Assembly (NCBI RefSeq): GCF_003672135.1
Contig: NC_039513.1
Span: forward strand, 2,046,833-2,110,832
From: Ooceraea biroi
Lineage: Eukaryota > Arthropoda > Insecta > Hymenoptera > Formicidae
DNA length: 64,000 bases
Reading direction: 5' to 3'
Shown: positions 54,590 through 64,000 of the stretch, in pieces
Numbering within the stretch: position 1 is the first letter of the stretch
How the letters are laid out: each line of letters begins with the position of its first letter
Position numbers and translations under genes: made by a program
The notes under the pieces: generated by a model
What the model saw: the letters and a program-made list of their open reading frames with translations, nothing else
What the model was told of the DNA's origin: nothing
Database searches by the model: none

Positions 54590-55782
54590 TTATTGACAGT
54601 GTGGAAAAAAGGTGGCAGTTTATTTCTGACAATTGTAACATTCCGAAAGTTGAAGTGATGAGAGCACTGAAATTAGTTCTTAACTCTACTTTTTTCACTT
54701 TTAACAACATGATTTATAAGCAGAAATTTGGTACTCCCATGGGCTCTCCTCTATCACCAATTGTAGCGGACATTGTTCTGGAAGACTTGGAAAAGAAAGC
54801 GTTGGACAAGGTTGAGATTACCCCGGTTTTTTATAAAAGATATGTTGACGACATAGTTATGGCAGTTCCAGCAGACTCCGTAAATGGGATTCGTGACATT
54901 TTTAACACATTTCATCCTAGAATTCAATTTACGTTAGAAAATGGTGGTAAAAAGATTAATTTCCTTGACGTTACGATTATCAATAATGACAACAACTTGT
55001 TAGAATGTGACTGGTTTCATAAACCTACTTTTTCCGGACGGTATCTCAGCTACTTGTCCCAACATCCGATTTCTCAGAAAAAGGGCATTGTAATTGGCAT
55101 GGTGGACAGATCATTTCTCCTGTCACATCCAAAATTCCATAGTAAAAATCTTAATTTTATTATAAACACATTGAGAAATAACGACTACCCTCTAGATTTT
55201 ATTTTGAACACAATTAATAGTAGAATCAACAGTTTGTTAAATAACAAGACTAAAAAACAGACTAATTTGTCATTGCAAAACGACTGTAGTTAAGGGCGAA
55301 AGTGGATCTCGATTTCATTCATACATGGAGTGTCGGAAAAATTTAACAGCATTATGGGAGATCCTAAAATAAAGACAGCGTTTTTCAGTCTGAATAAATT
55401 GGAAAGAATAATAAAACCTCTGAAAGACGTTCTTCCAGTTAATGTACGCACTGATGTTGTCTATGAGTTGTCCTGCATGAATTGCAATGCTACTTATGTG
55501 GGAAAAACGTCTAGACAGTTAAAAATTAGAATATCTGAACACAAAAATCATATCCGGAGGAATACTGATACTCATTCGGTTATCACGGAACATAGACTTG
55601 CTTTAAACCATGAATTTAACTGGGAGAATGTCAGGATATTAGACAACGAGGTTTTTGGCGAAAAGGTTAATTTCAGAAATGATGTACATAAAATTACAAA
55701 AAAATGGACTTAATTTACAGAATGATACTGAATCGTTACACAATATTTATAACTCCTTTTTGCCGAAATTGCCTCATTGACA
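54590..55782 (+). pseudogene. Penelope reverse transcriptase / GIY-YIG protein, 5'-truncated
   Basis: It starts inside the RT (VIDSVEKRWQFISDNCNIPK). Motifs are GTPMGSPLSPIVADIVLEDL, FYKRYVDDIVM with the intact YVDD, and INFLDVTIINND. A TAA at 55291-55293 interrupts the frame, which resumes to the GIY-YIG part (VYELSCMNCNATYVGKTSRQ, HSVITEHRLALNHEFNW). An A-run frameshift near 55697 leads to the C-terminal NLQNDTESLHNIYNSF and a stop near 55780. The fingers region is missing, so no active enzyme can be made. The RT is a different subfamily from the 4.3-7.7 kb element. Confidence 0.85.
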
Positions 55783-56317
55783 ATGTTATGTATTTGCATT
55801 TTTATCTACTCTTTACCGAGATTTTGTATTTGCGCCGTTACACAATGTTTTATATCTACTCTTTACCGAATGTATTTGCGCTATTACTTGGTTTCGATGT
55901 GTATTATCTCAATTTCAAGGTTAATTTGTTTTCGACTGCGATATGTTTTGAACGTTTCCGAGTTTTATAGCGAAGTCTCATTGTTCTGCTGGTAGCTGGT
56001 TTCATACGACGTGTCTGCTCCTAATGGTTCAACTAATGTATATTTTTAAACCGTTTCGTGAACTATTATAGTGACACTTTTGTTTGTTCCTCATGTTTCT
56101 TCATGATTGTGGTGAGTGCTGTGGTTTCATTAGGCTATATTATTAATGAATATTATTACTTTTATTAATAAATATTATTACTTTTACTTATTGACTTACA
56201 GGAGGTTGGCACCTTCACATTCATGTTTACTTTTATCGTTTTTACCACATCATTTGAACTTGAAGAGATATGAGGTGTTCGGAGGAGAACTGTCAGTAAT
56301 TTTTTCTTTATGTATCG

Positions 56318-56350
56318 CTGAAGATGGCCAGAAGCGAGGCCGAAACGTTC
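56318..56350 (+). ncRNA. Hammerhead-ribozyme-like motif in the Penelope 3' region
   Basis: CTGAAGATGGCCAGAAGCGA is followed by GGCCGAAACGTTC. The core CTGAAGA fits CTGANGA, GGCC/GGCC forms a 4-bp stem II, and GAAA follows. A short CG stem III and GTTC in place of GTC make cleavage uncertain. This is the best-preserved of the three hammerhead-like motifs in the window. Confidence 0.5.
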
Positions 56351-56856
56351 GAGTGACCTTGTTTGTTCATTAAATTTTACATATGAGTTAATGGCTTGTT
56401 CATTAATTGCATTTAATAATTAGTTAGTTATAAATGGCTAACTAACACGCATCATTAACTGCGTTTTCGCTCTTATTGCCGATTTGGTTCTTTAAATTTT
56501 ATAAAAAGGAGATATAATAAAATAATTAATAAAAAATAATTAATAAAATGAATTAAAAAATTAAGGGTCAGCTTTTTCCAATCTGTTATCTTGATTTTAT
56601 GATATATTATACTAAACAAGAGATTGGACTATAGAAAATTTACATGTTTTTACTTTTAAGGTTTTACGATTCTACAGCATGCATCAAACTAATATCAGAG
56701 TTTCTATCATATTTTTAAGGTTTTAATTGTGAGGAAAAAGTGAAAAATGAAAATATAAGACGCAAGAATTTTTGACCGTGACATTTCTCGCCTATAACGT
56801 CGTAAAATCAAGATGGCATATGGAAACAAGCCTTAATTACTTAATTAAAATATTAC

Positions 56857-57382
56857 CTCGTATTTCCTTTTCCCCATTATCGCCAGCGAGGGGGACACCA
56901 GCGGCAGCGACGGAGACAGCAGCTGCGGAGGCGGCTGCGGGGGCGGCTGCGGGGCGGCTGCGGGGGCGAAGAGCTGTCTTGAGACGGTCGTGACGGCGTA
57001 ACCCGCGGGGACGACCGGACGTGCCGCGGGGGGACCTGCAGCGACGACCGGACGTGCCGCGGGGTGACCCGCAGCGAGGACCCGATGTGGGGCGGGGGGA
57101 AATGCGGTGGCGATCCGACGTGGAGGGTACGAACGTGCGGCCGGAGGACGTGCGGAGGGGGTACCCGCCGCGATGGGATCCGCGGCGACGGGACCCGTGG
57201 CTACGGAAGTCGTAGCGACGGGACCCATGGCCGCGGGATTATTGTCTGGTGAGAATGGTTCCGCAAATAATGCGTTGTCTATTACCATCTGAAACATTAT
57301 TATATATTTTCACATATAAGATAATGTTAATTAAACTATAAAGAATATTGCGAACAATATTTACATTTTCTTTCTCCGCCAT
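56857..57382 (-). CDS. Left-arm gene, exons 1 and 2 (minus)
   Basis: Exon 1 (57365-57382) encodes MAEKEN and ends at a GTAAAT donor. A 76-nt intron ends in TTTCAG. Exon 2 (56857-57288) is 432 nt, phase 0: MVIDNALFAEPFSPDNNPAA, several ATGPVA/AAGPPAARPVV units, VTTVSRQLFA, and a Pro/Gln/Ser-rich end to MGKRKYE before a CGAG|GTAATA donor. It is an Ala/Pro-rich low-complexity protein with no family I know. It is a mirror copy of the right-arm gene but has about 35 extra nucleotides (PQPPPQPPPQ), which changes the phase entering exon 3. Confidence 0.5.
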
Positions 57383-57664
57383 TCTTTACTTCTTTTTGCT
57401 CAGATTGCTGATTGCTCAGATCTTGTTCTTCCTTTGTTGGGAAACTCGTCGCCATAAGCCTTCTGCAGACTTTATGGCCTCCTGCAACCAGCGCGATATG
57501 CAATCAGCATATAGTTTTTATAGAAAAGCTGTATACTCATTAGCTATCGCTCATCGCACGTCGCATTACCGCGCTGGTCTGCAGAAGGCTTATGGCGACG
57601 AGTTTCCCAACAAAGGAAGAACAAGATCTGAGCAATCAGCAATCTGAGCAAAAAGAAGTAAAGA

Positions 57665-58772
57665 ATGGCGGAGAAAGAAAATGTAAATATTGTTCGCAAT
57701 ATTCTTTATAGTTTAATTAACATTATCTTATATGTGAAAATATATAATAATGTTTCAGATGGTAATAGACAACGCATTATTTGCGGAACCATTCTCACCA
57801 GACAATAATCCCGCGGCCATGGGTCCCGTCGCTACGACTTCCGTAGCCACGGGTCCCGTCGCCGCGGATCCCATCGCGGCGGGTACCCCCTCCGCACGTC
57901 CTCCGGCCGCACGTTCGTACCCTCCACGTCGGATCGCCACCGCATTTCCCCCCGCCCCACATCGGGTCCTCGCTGCGGGTCACTCCGCGGCACGTCCGGT
58001 CGTCGCTGCAGGTCCCCCCGCGGCACGTCCGGTCGTCCCCGCGGGTTACGCCGTCACGACCGTCTCAAGACAGCTCTTCGCCTCCGCAGCTGCTGTCTCC
58101 GTCGCTGCCGCTGGTGTCCCCCTCGCTGGCGATAATGGAGAAGAGGAAAGCCGAGGTAATATTTTAATTAATTAATTAAGGCTTTTTTCCATATGCCATC
58201 TTGATTTTGTGACGTTATAGGCGAGAAATGTCACGGTCAAAAATTCTTGCGTCTTATATTTTCATTTTTCACTTTTTCCTCACAAATGAAACCTTAAAAA
58301 TATGCTAGAAACTCTGATATTAGTTTGATGCATGCTGTAGAATCGTAAAACCTTAAAAGTAAAAACATGTAAATTTTCTATAGTCTAATCTCTTGTTTAG
58401 TATAATATATCATAAAATCAAGATAACAGATTGGAAAAAGCTGACCCTTAATTTTTTAATTCATCATTTTATTAATTATTTTTTATTAATTATTTTATTA
58501 TACTTCCTTTTTATAGTTCATAAACGAAGAGGAACGGCAGCAGGGGTGCGGCGTCGCCAAGAACGCTTTATGCGCTTTTTGTACCAGCTGTCCTCGGCGC
58601 ACTACACTTGGGGCACGCGGGGACGAGGTAAGATTCTTAATTATATATTACATAATTATTAATTATATTTAATTATTAAGTATATTTAATTATTAATTAT
58701 TATATTTAATTATTAAGTATATTTAATTATTAATTATTATATTTAATTTCAGGATACCGTGGCAGAAAATAA
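57665..58772 (+). CDS. Right-arm four-exon low-complexity gene
   Basis: Exons: 57665-57682, 57759-58155, 58517-58627 and 58753-58772. All three introns have GT-AG ends (GTAAAT/TTTCAG, GTAATA/TTTATAG, GTAAGA/TTTCAG) and the phases join. The product would be about 181 residues: MAEKEN; an Ala/Pro/Val-rich middle with GPVATTSVATG, ARPPAARSYPPRRIA and AAGPPAARPVVPAG; then GEEESR; then a basic C-terminal part (VHKRRGTAAGVRRRQERFMR, FLYQLSSAHYTWG) and the Gly-Arg end TRGRGYRGRK. I do not recognise the family. The terminal RGRGYRGRK suggests nucleic-acid contact, which is inference only. Identical splice layout in both arms argues for a real gene. Confidence 0.5.
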
Positions 58773-58877
58773 GGAAGGAGCACAAGTTTATGATATATTT
58801 ATTTATACTTATATACTTATATATGTTTGAAATAATAAAATAATAATAGTATCCATATATATATATATATTATAAAA

Positions 58878-58993
58878 TGATTATCTCTCTCTCACTCTCG
58901 CTCTCGCTCTCTCTCCCGCTCTCTCCCTCTCTCTCTCGCTCCCGCTCTCTCTCCCGCTCTCTCCTGCTCTCTCCCTCTCTCTCTCTCTCTACA
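58878..58993 (+). repeat. CT-rich microsatellite (CTCTCTCTCGCTCTC)n
   Basis: This is the mirror of the GA-rich run at the left arm's outer end. Confidence 0.8.
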
Positions 58994-59371
58994 CTTTCTA
59001 TCATACAGAAAGCAAATGGTTGACTTAAATCCTATCAATAGCTAACATATAAGATGGTACAGAAATACAAGAATGAAATCATTAATTTCACTTATCTTGA
59101 TATATCGTTGATATTAATACTATTGTATGTAGTGTGAACATGATTATAGTACAAATATTGTTATATTTATTAATTTTAACATTCAATATATATATCATAG
59201 TTGTACTATAATCATGTACACACTACATAAAATATTAGTATAAAGTATTAATATCATCAACAACATATCAAGATAACTAAAATTTATTATTCCATTCTTT
59301 TATTTCTGTACCATTTTATGTAGCTATTGACAGGATTTAGGTCGGCCATTTGCTTTCTGTATGATAGAAAG
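58994..59371. repeat. 378-bp palindromic MITE
   Basis: Its arms begin CTTTCTATCATACAGAAAGC and end in the inverse. They are moderately diverged inside, and the centre near 59180 is AT-rich. There is no ORF. Confidence 0.75.
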
Positions 59372-59775
59372 AGAAAGCCACAATCGCGTTGCAACGTTCT
59401 CACCCTGTCTCAAACAATCAAACTCTGGCATCACTCTCCTCGTCTACAAGCTATGGGAATGTTATATTATAATATACGTCATTGAATATAGGTTTTACGT
59501 GTGCGAGAAGAATGCAATGAAATCAATGGCGTGTTGGCTGGGAATAAGTATCACGCAATTTTACACATTCGTTTGCTTGATTTTATTATTATCTCATACT
59601 GCAATGCGAAATAGCTTACATATCAAATAATACCTTACATACATAATATTAACTTACATACTGCGTAATGCTTCTCTTTTTCTCGTTGCTTCTCTGTGAA
59701 GGAGCATGGGTAAAGAAATATAACGTACAAGATAATAATATAAAGCTAGATAGAAATAGAATATAAAATTGTCTA
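59372..59775. other. No supported gene
   Basis: A short open frame at 59361-59630 has hydrophobic stretches but no recognised motif or start context. Nothing else is seen. Confidence 0.35.
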
Positions 59776-59777
59776 TA

Positions 59778-60761
59778 CAGGGTGTCCCGGGTTTTAACCG
59801 ACAAACTGCGGGAGCATATTCTACTAGTGGAAATAAGAAAAAATTCTTATATCAAGTTTGCTTAGAAATGCTTTATTACAAAGTTATAAACCAATATTTA
59901 AAAGAAATATGAGATAAGTAACAACGGAACATAGTGTAGAATTTGGAAGGTCGAAGATGTTTATGTTATGTGTATTCACATGTATTCATGTTCACTATGT
60001 TGAAACGATTCAGTATTGTTAAGTAGTGGGCGAAAAATATAACAAGGGACTTTATGTTTAAGTTGGCAGCGCGTAAAGTTTTCGCGGTTATTACGGAGGT
60101 TGGCCCCCTCTTTTTTATATGGTTAGATTCGTTCGTTCGCTCTTGGCGGAATCATTACGTAAAAGTGTATTTCTCAGTTTTATATAATAAACGTATTTCT
60201 CGGTATTACAACTCTGCGTATTCAAGCCTTAACAAGTATGATTGTTACTTTCACAACAGTAGCTGTTAGATTTCAATCGTCGTGTGAACTAGCAATTACT
60301 ATCTGAATGCCAAAAGTGTTTTCAAATGAGGAATACACTGATATTCATTTCGTGTAAGGATTTTGTGACGGAAATGCACGAGCTGCCGTACGAGAGTATC
60401 AACGTAGATTTCCTAACAGGAGAGTACCAGATAGATTTAAAGCAACGAATTACTAATTCAGTTACTGAGATGCAACAAAATTTTCAGGAATGTCGTACTG
60501 TAACAAATTCTGTACTACGTCGATGTCTAGCTTGTATCGATGTGCAAGGACAACATTTTGAAATGCGTCACTAAATCATTGCGTACATAATTTTTATTTT
60601 TGTGAAAAAATCCGTTGTTACTTATCTCATATTTCTTTTCAATATTGGTTTATAACTTTGTAATAAAGCATTTCTAAGTAAACTCGATATAAGAATTTTT
60701 TCTTATTTCCACTAGTAGAATATGCTCCCGCAGTTTGTCGGTTAAAACCCGGGACACCCTG
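59778..60761 (+). mobile_element. Internally deleted CAGGGTGTCCCGGGTTTTAACC transposon, 984 bp
   Basis: The ends are CAGGGTGTCCCGGGTTTTAA and its reverse complement, flanked by TA (59776-59777 and 60762-60763). It is the same family as the split copy at 49863. Long terminal repeats of about 160 bp include CAAAGTTATAAACCAATATT. Only the C-terminal part of a transposase remains. Confidence 0.85.
60326..60574 (+). pseudogene. C-terminal fragment of a DD41D-type transposase
   Basis: The readable part, LKQRITNSVTEMQQNF, VLRRCLACIDVQGQHFE, is the usual C-terminal end of these transposases. The catalytic residues are missing. The element depends on another copy to move. Confidence 0.65.
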
Positions 60762-60929
60762 TATAATGTCAATCGTCGAGTAAGTAACAACTGATGTACA
60801 AAGTCTTAGGAATATGGATAGCAATCCGATAAAGGATTTTTCAAAGAAAACGAGCTGACATCGCGTAGAAAACTAAGAAACCACGTTTATAAATCTAAGC
60901 TGTTGGATGCATATTATGCACATTAAACT
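60762..60929. other. Short intergenic stretch
   Basis: No feature seen. Confidence 0.4.
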
Positions 60930-60931
60930 AA

Positions 60932-61611
60932 CTAATAGTAGAATCTTTGAAGAGGGGGATATATGTTGAAACTTTCGCAATAGAGCACCTCTGGACTATC
61001 GAAATCATCCCCGAGAAAATAAATCGCGTCGTCATCGTCATCGTAATCGGAATAATAGTTGTCGTCCTCGTCTTCATCGTCGTCGTCATCGTTCGGATAC
61101 ATGGCAGTGCACGCACATACGTCGATCAGACAAATCGACATTAACTATTTGCAAAAGCGGAGATAGTTTATCATCGCTTTCATGCTTAGGAATAATCGAC
61201 GTGCTCCCGATAATAAGTTTCAACATGACGTTATTGGACCGACTGTTACATACGTCTTTGTCCACGTGAAAGATATCCTGCAAACTACTATCGGTAATTT
61301 CTCCAGTTTTGCTACTGGAGCGACGGTCGTTAATCTGTCATCCGTCACGGTGCGGCAACCTATATTTTGGACAAAACGACAATTATTAATTAATTAACAT
61401 ATACGACAATTTATTGTGATCTTTAAATCAATTTGTAAATCACGTACGTACGCGCATACGTTCCACGTGCTGACAGAGATATGAATGACTTACCTGTTAT
61501 GTCGATGCAGACAAGTTGCTGACATCGTTGTACCACGCTGACGAGGAACTCATCCGACATTTTGTGATTGTGCGTAATTTTCAGGATTTGTAGACCAACG
61601 AGATGAGTCAA
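60932..61611 (-). pseudogene. Leucine-rich-repeat (AMN1/F-box-like) gene fragment
   Basis: On the minus strand the first exon reads THLVGLQILKITHNHKMSDE, FLVSVVQRCQQLVCIDITG and ends at a GTAAGT donor (complement of about 61494). The next exon starts after AAAATATAG with CRTVTDDRLTTVAPVAKLEK. The joined ITGCRTVTDDRL has the cysteine-containing LRR pattern of AMN1/F-box proteins. Later frames decay (DVCNSRSNNVML, DDKLSPLLQIVNVDL), then MSICLIDVCACTAM and an acidic end with NDDDDDEDEDDN. The gene is incomplete: upstream of 61611 it abuts the Helitron ORF. It could be a captured or truncated host gene. Confidence 0.45.
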
Positions 61612-63545
61612 TATGAAAAGAAATATGACATATTAAATCAATTAAAAGAAAATCAAAATTCTCAGCAATGTATGCATAAGTTGGAAAATAATCATGCTAA
61701 GAGGAAACAGCAGTATATACAGAATTTAGAATATAATCGTGCCGAAAAGAGGCGTCGATATGAACAGGATTTAGAGAATAATCGTGCTAAACAGCGACGT
61801 CGATATGAACAGGATTTAGAGAATAATCGCGCCGAAAAGAGGCGTCGATATGAACAGGATTTAGAGAATAATCGTGCTCAACAGCGGCATCGATATGAAC
61901 AGAATTTAGAGAATAATCGTGCTCAACAGCGGCATCTATATGAACAGAATTTAGAGAATAATCGTGTAGAAAAGCGGCGTCGATATAACAAGAATTTAAT
62001 AAAAGAACGTGCGCAAAAACGACAACGTTATTTCATAAATTCTGAGCGTGAAAGAGAAAGACAAAAAGAATTATCTTCTGATCGTAAATGGCTTTATAAT
62101 AAGCGATATTATCAGAAAAGAAAGTCTAATTCGATACTTGAAAAGAAAAATTATATTGCCGAAAATATTTGTAAAAAATATGTCAAGATTCGAGCGAAGA
62201 ATTTTATAAAAATTCGCGATTCTCCGGAAGTATTCGTAAAAAATATTTTAGAGAAGCTCAATATTACAGATTGCAGCAAAGGTTATATTGAAAAAAGATT
62301 AGAAGTTGAAAAAGTCATACGCTGGTGTATGCATCTAAGAGACAGCTATATTCGTAATATACATAAAATGTTAACTCTGCTTAAAAACAAATCAGAAACA
62401 TGTTTGACTGTTGTTGCAGAATGTTCTACAGTTGATGACAAATTACGTGCGCTGTGTGGCATATCTAGACATACAGCTTCCTCCGAAAATTATTTTGTTG
62501 ATTCTGCTTATCATGATATAATTTCATCTGAAGTCAATATAACGAAACTTTTAATAATAAATATGAAAAGACAGACTGAAAATGTATTACCCTTGATGGA
62601 AGCACGAGTAAAAAATCATGGTTATGCAGTTTCTTATGTAAAATTAATAATCCGCTTCTAATTTTCCGATATCAAAAACTTCTAGAAGCTAAAAATATGT
62701 GTACTTTAAAGGACGTATCAAAACTCATGCAAAATATTTATGAATGTACTGTGAAAACTTCAAATGATAAATTAAGCCATACGCATAGCTGTTATATTGA
62801 TTTAAATCTTTATAAAGCGATGTCTGTTCCAATGCAGTTATTATCGCTTCATTTCCCCAAAGTAGGAAATATTAAACGTTTTATATATCAACTTAAGAAT
62901 TTTTATCAAAAATTGTATTTGAACGAAGCATTATATTCTGCTGATTTGAGTATATTAAATGAAATTGTAACTTCAGCACAAGAAAAAACAGATATGTACA
63001 AGCATCAGCAAACTGAAATAATTTTGAGTGATGATGATATTATTTCTAAATATCATAATGCATTTACGGTTTTGAAAAAACGTTCATTGGGCACACCGCG
63101 GTAAATTTGTATATCGTGTCAGAGACTTTGTTATAAAAGAAATGTTTCTAAAATTAGTATAAAACTTCAAAAAACACGGAGAAATAATCCAATTTGGAAA
63201 GATTTGATGGCATATGTAGAGCAACAAAAAAGTAATCTGCAATACATATGTCATTATTGTAATGGGAAATTTCGTAAGGGTTTGATGCCTGCTTATTGCA
63301 TTCTAAATAATCTCTCTGTAAATGATGTACCTGAGGTAATATCGTCTCTTAAAAAATTTGAGAAGTTGCTTATACAAAGAGCTAAAGCTTTTCAAACTGT
63401 TGTTAAAATGGGAACAGCTGCTAATAAGAAAATACCTGAAAGACAAAAGATACGAAAAGTTAAAGGTAGAACATTTCATTTACCACTTCCTTTACAACAG
63501 ACTTTGAATAAATTATGTTGTAACACTGATCCAATAAACCTAAAT
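61603..63545 (+). pseudogene. Helitron-associated N-terminal protein (DUF6570-like), broken and truncated
   Basis: ATG 61603 opens a strongly charged region of seven to eight 15-residue repeats (YEQDLENNRAEKRRR), likely helical. RKWLYNKRYYQKRK and a cysteine-poor middle follow. A frameshift near 62640 leads to PLLIFRYQKLLEAKNMCTLK. A TAA at 63102-63104 precedes CISCQRLCYKRNVSK. Then YICHYCNGKFRKGLMPAYCI, DVPEVISSLKKFEKLLIQRA and GRTFHLPLPLQQTLNKL match the DUF6570 region that precedes the Rep/helicase part of arthropod Helitron proteins. The sequence breaks off at about 63545 into a tandem array, so replicase and helicase are absent. Confidence 0.7.
61680..62020 (+). repeat. 45-bp in-frame tandem repeat
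   Basis: Units of CGATATGAACAGGATTTAGA plus 25 bases are repeated about seven times, with two alternating variants (GCCGAAAAGAGG or GCTAAACAGCGA). They encode the 15-residue YEQDLENNRA repeat. Confidence 0.85.
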
Positions 63546-63558
63546 GAGAGGGCTCCGT

Positions 63559-63660
63559 TTGCCTACATTCCCAATTGCCTACAGCTTCGTTTGCCTACAA
63601 CATTTTGCCGACAGCTCCGATTGCCGACATTCCCGATTGCCTACAGAGCGATTGCCTACA
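63559..63660 (+). repeat. 16-bp-period array of TTGCC(T/G)ACA
   Basis: Seven copies start at 63559, 63575, 63591, 63605, 63621, 63637 and 63652, mostly 14-16 bp apart. The linkers vary (TTCCCAA, GCTTCGT, TTCCCGA). The array replaces the continuation of the Helitron protein. Confidence 0.85.
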
Positions 63661-63699
63661 AGCGCTATTTCACACATGTAATAATTAAAAATACGAATG

Positions 63700-63930
63700 T
63701 ACGTTTGCGCATATGACATTATTGCGCACATACATATTGCACACATGACTTTATTATACACATACATATTGTACACATGACTTTATTGCACAGAAGAAAT
63801 AAAGTTGCATTATCATTTTGTACACATGACTTCATTGCGCCCATGCATATTGCGCACATACACATTGCACACATAACTTTATTGCTCACATACACATTGC
63901 ACACATGACTTTATTGCATACATCAAATAA
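63700..63930 (+). repeat. ATTGCACACATGACTTTATT minisatellite
   Basis: About ten degenerate TTGCACACAT(A/G) words alternate with GACTTTATT and ACATAC linkers, with higher-order spacing near 30 bp. Confidence 0.8.
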
Positions 63931-63939
63931 GGGATAATG

Positions 63940-64000
63940 TTCCGAAAACGACTTACCTCCGATTTCGATGAAACTTGGTACAAACATTCCTTTTTGGTCA
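63940..64000. repeat. Start of another dispersed repeat copy at the window edge
   Basis: ACCTCCGATTTCGATGAAAC resembles CTCCAATTTTGATGAACTCT at 20.61 kb and CTCCGATTTTGATAAAATTT at 28.49 kb. It is probably the end of a related foldback copy cut by the window boundary. Confidence 0.4.

Larger units (their letters stand above)
54590..56499 (+). mobile_element. 5'-truncated Penelope element in intron 2 of the left-arm gene
   Basis: It is flanked by ATAAAAAGGAAG (54578-54589) and ATAAAAAGGAG (56501-56511), a target duplication of about 11 bp. The insertion is a few bases from the splice acceptor of exon 3. The uninterrupted sequence is seen in the right arm at about 58480-58517, so the site and time order (duplication, then insertion) are clear. 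Confidence 0.85.
54222..58990. repeat. Large inverted duplication (about 1.4-kb arms plus insertion)
   Basis: Left arm 54222-57470 (with a 1.9-kb Penelope insertion) and right arm 57577-58990 are inverted copies around a 106-bp spacer (57471-57576). The arms contain the same four-exon low-complexity gene, on the minus strand at left and the plus strand at right. They differ by scattered substitutions and a small indel in the second exon. Confidence 0.85.

Noticed and set aside
57755..58026. Minus-strand Gly/Arg-rich ORFs opposite the right-arm exon 2
   Set aside because: They are shadows of the GC-rich repeat exon, and the splice sites and phase support the plus strand.

Overview
The window looks like a gene-poor, transposon-dense piece of an arthropod genome, most probably a hymenopteran insect such as an ant. 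The reasons are an AT-rich background, short GT-AG introns, a short (CCTAA)n tract matching the TTAGG insect telomere repeat, and the mixture of mobile elements: DD34D mariner and DD41D-type IS630-Tc1-mariner, Merlin, Mutator-like, P/THAP9-like, Penelope, BEL/Pao, Ty3/gypsy and Helitron. I recognise no housekeeping gene. Almost every transposon gene is broken by stops or frameshifts.

Layout. 0-9 kb: repeat copies, two long palindromic elements with CAGGGTG ends (1676-2753, 3125-3728), a Penelope retroelement (about 4.34-7.72 kb), and exon-like pieces that can be joined into a minus-strand gene (exons near 7.8-8.0, 3.92-4.31 and 2.84-3.04 kb). 9.7-15.5 kb: a large Mutator-like transposon gene carrying transposase, a YqaJ-like nuclease domain and a Ulp1-like protease domain. 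Its first exon lies 2 kb upstream, and the intron holds a Penelope remnant. 16-22 kb: a hairpin, a 5' BEL/Pao fragment, a GC-rich repeat exon (19.1 kb) and foldback repeats. 22.5-28.1 kb: two adjacent degenerate genes that look like one two-gene transposon, then a P/THAP9-like transposase remnant. 28.3-32 kb: a foldback repeat and two DD41D-type elements. 32.58-40.67 kb: a Ty3/gypsy element with 361-bp LTRs and an ATAT target duplication, split in its protease by a 2.4-kb DNA transposon.

41-46 kb: a Mutator fragment and a Merlin element with long inverted ends. 46-51.3 kb: three DNA transposons end to end, the last containing a nested mariner. 51.5-54.2 kb: palindromes, a retroelement tail and a small two-exon candidate transcript. 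54.2-59 kb: a very large inverted duplication of a four-exon low-complexity gene, one arm interrupted by a second Penelope element. 59-64 kb: a palindrome, an internally deleted DD41D-type element, a leucine-rich-repeat gene fragment (minus), the start of a Helitron protein, and short tandem arrays.

The candidates for undescribed biology are the group of GC-rich, trinucleotide-repeat exons with canonical splice sites (2.8-8 kb, 19.1 kb, 54-59 kb), the transposase-YqaJ-Ulp1 element, and the repeated occurrence of a nuclear-receptor-type 9-mer (TCAAGGTCA) in the ends of unrelated elements. All calls come from reading the sequence by eye. Family names rest on motif recognition, not database searches.
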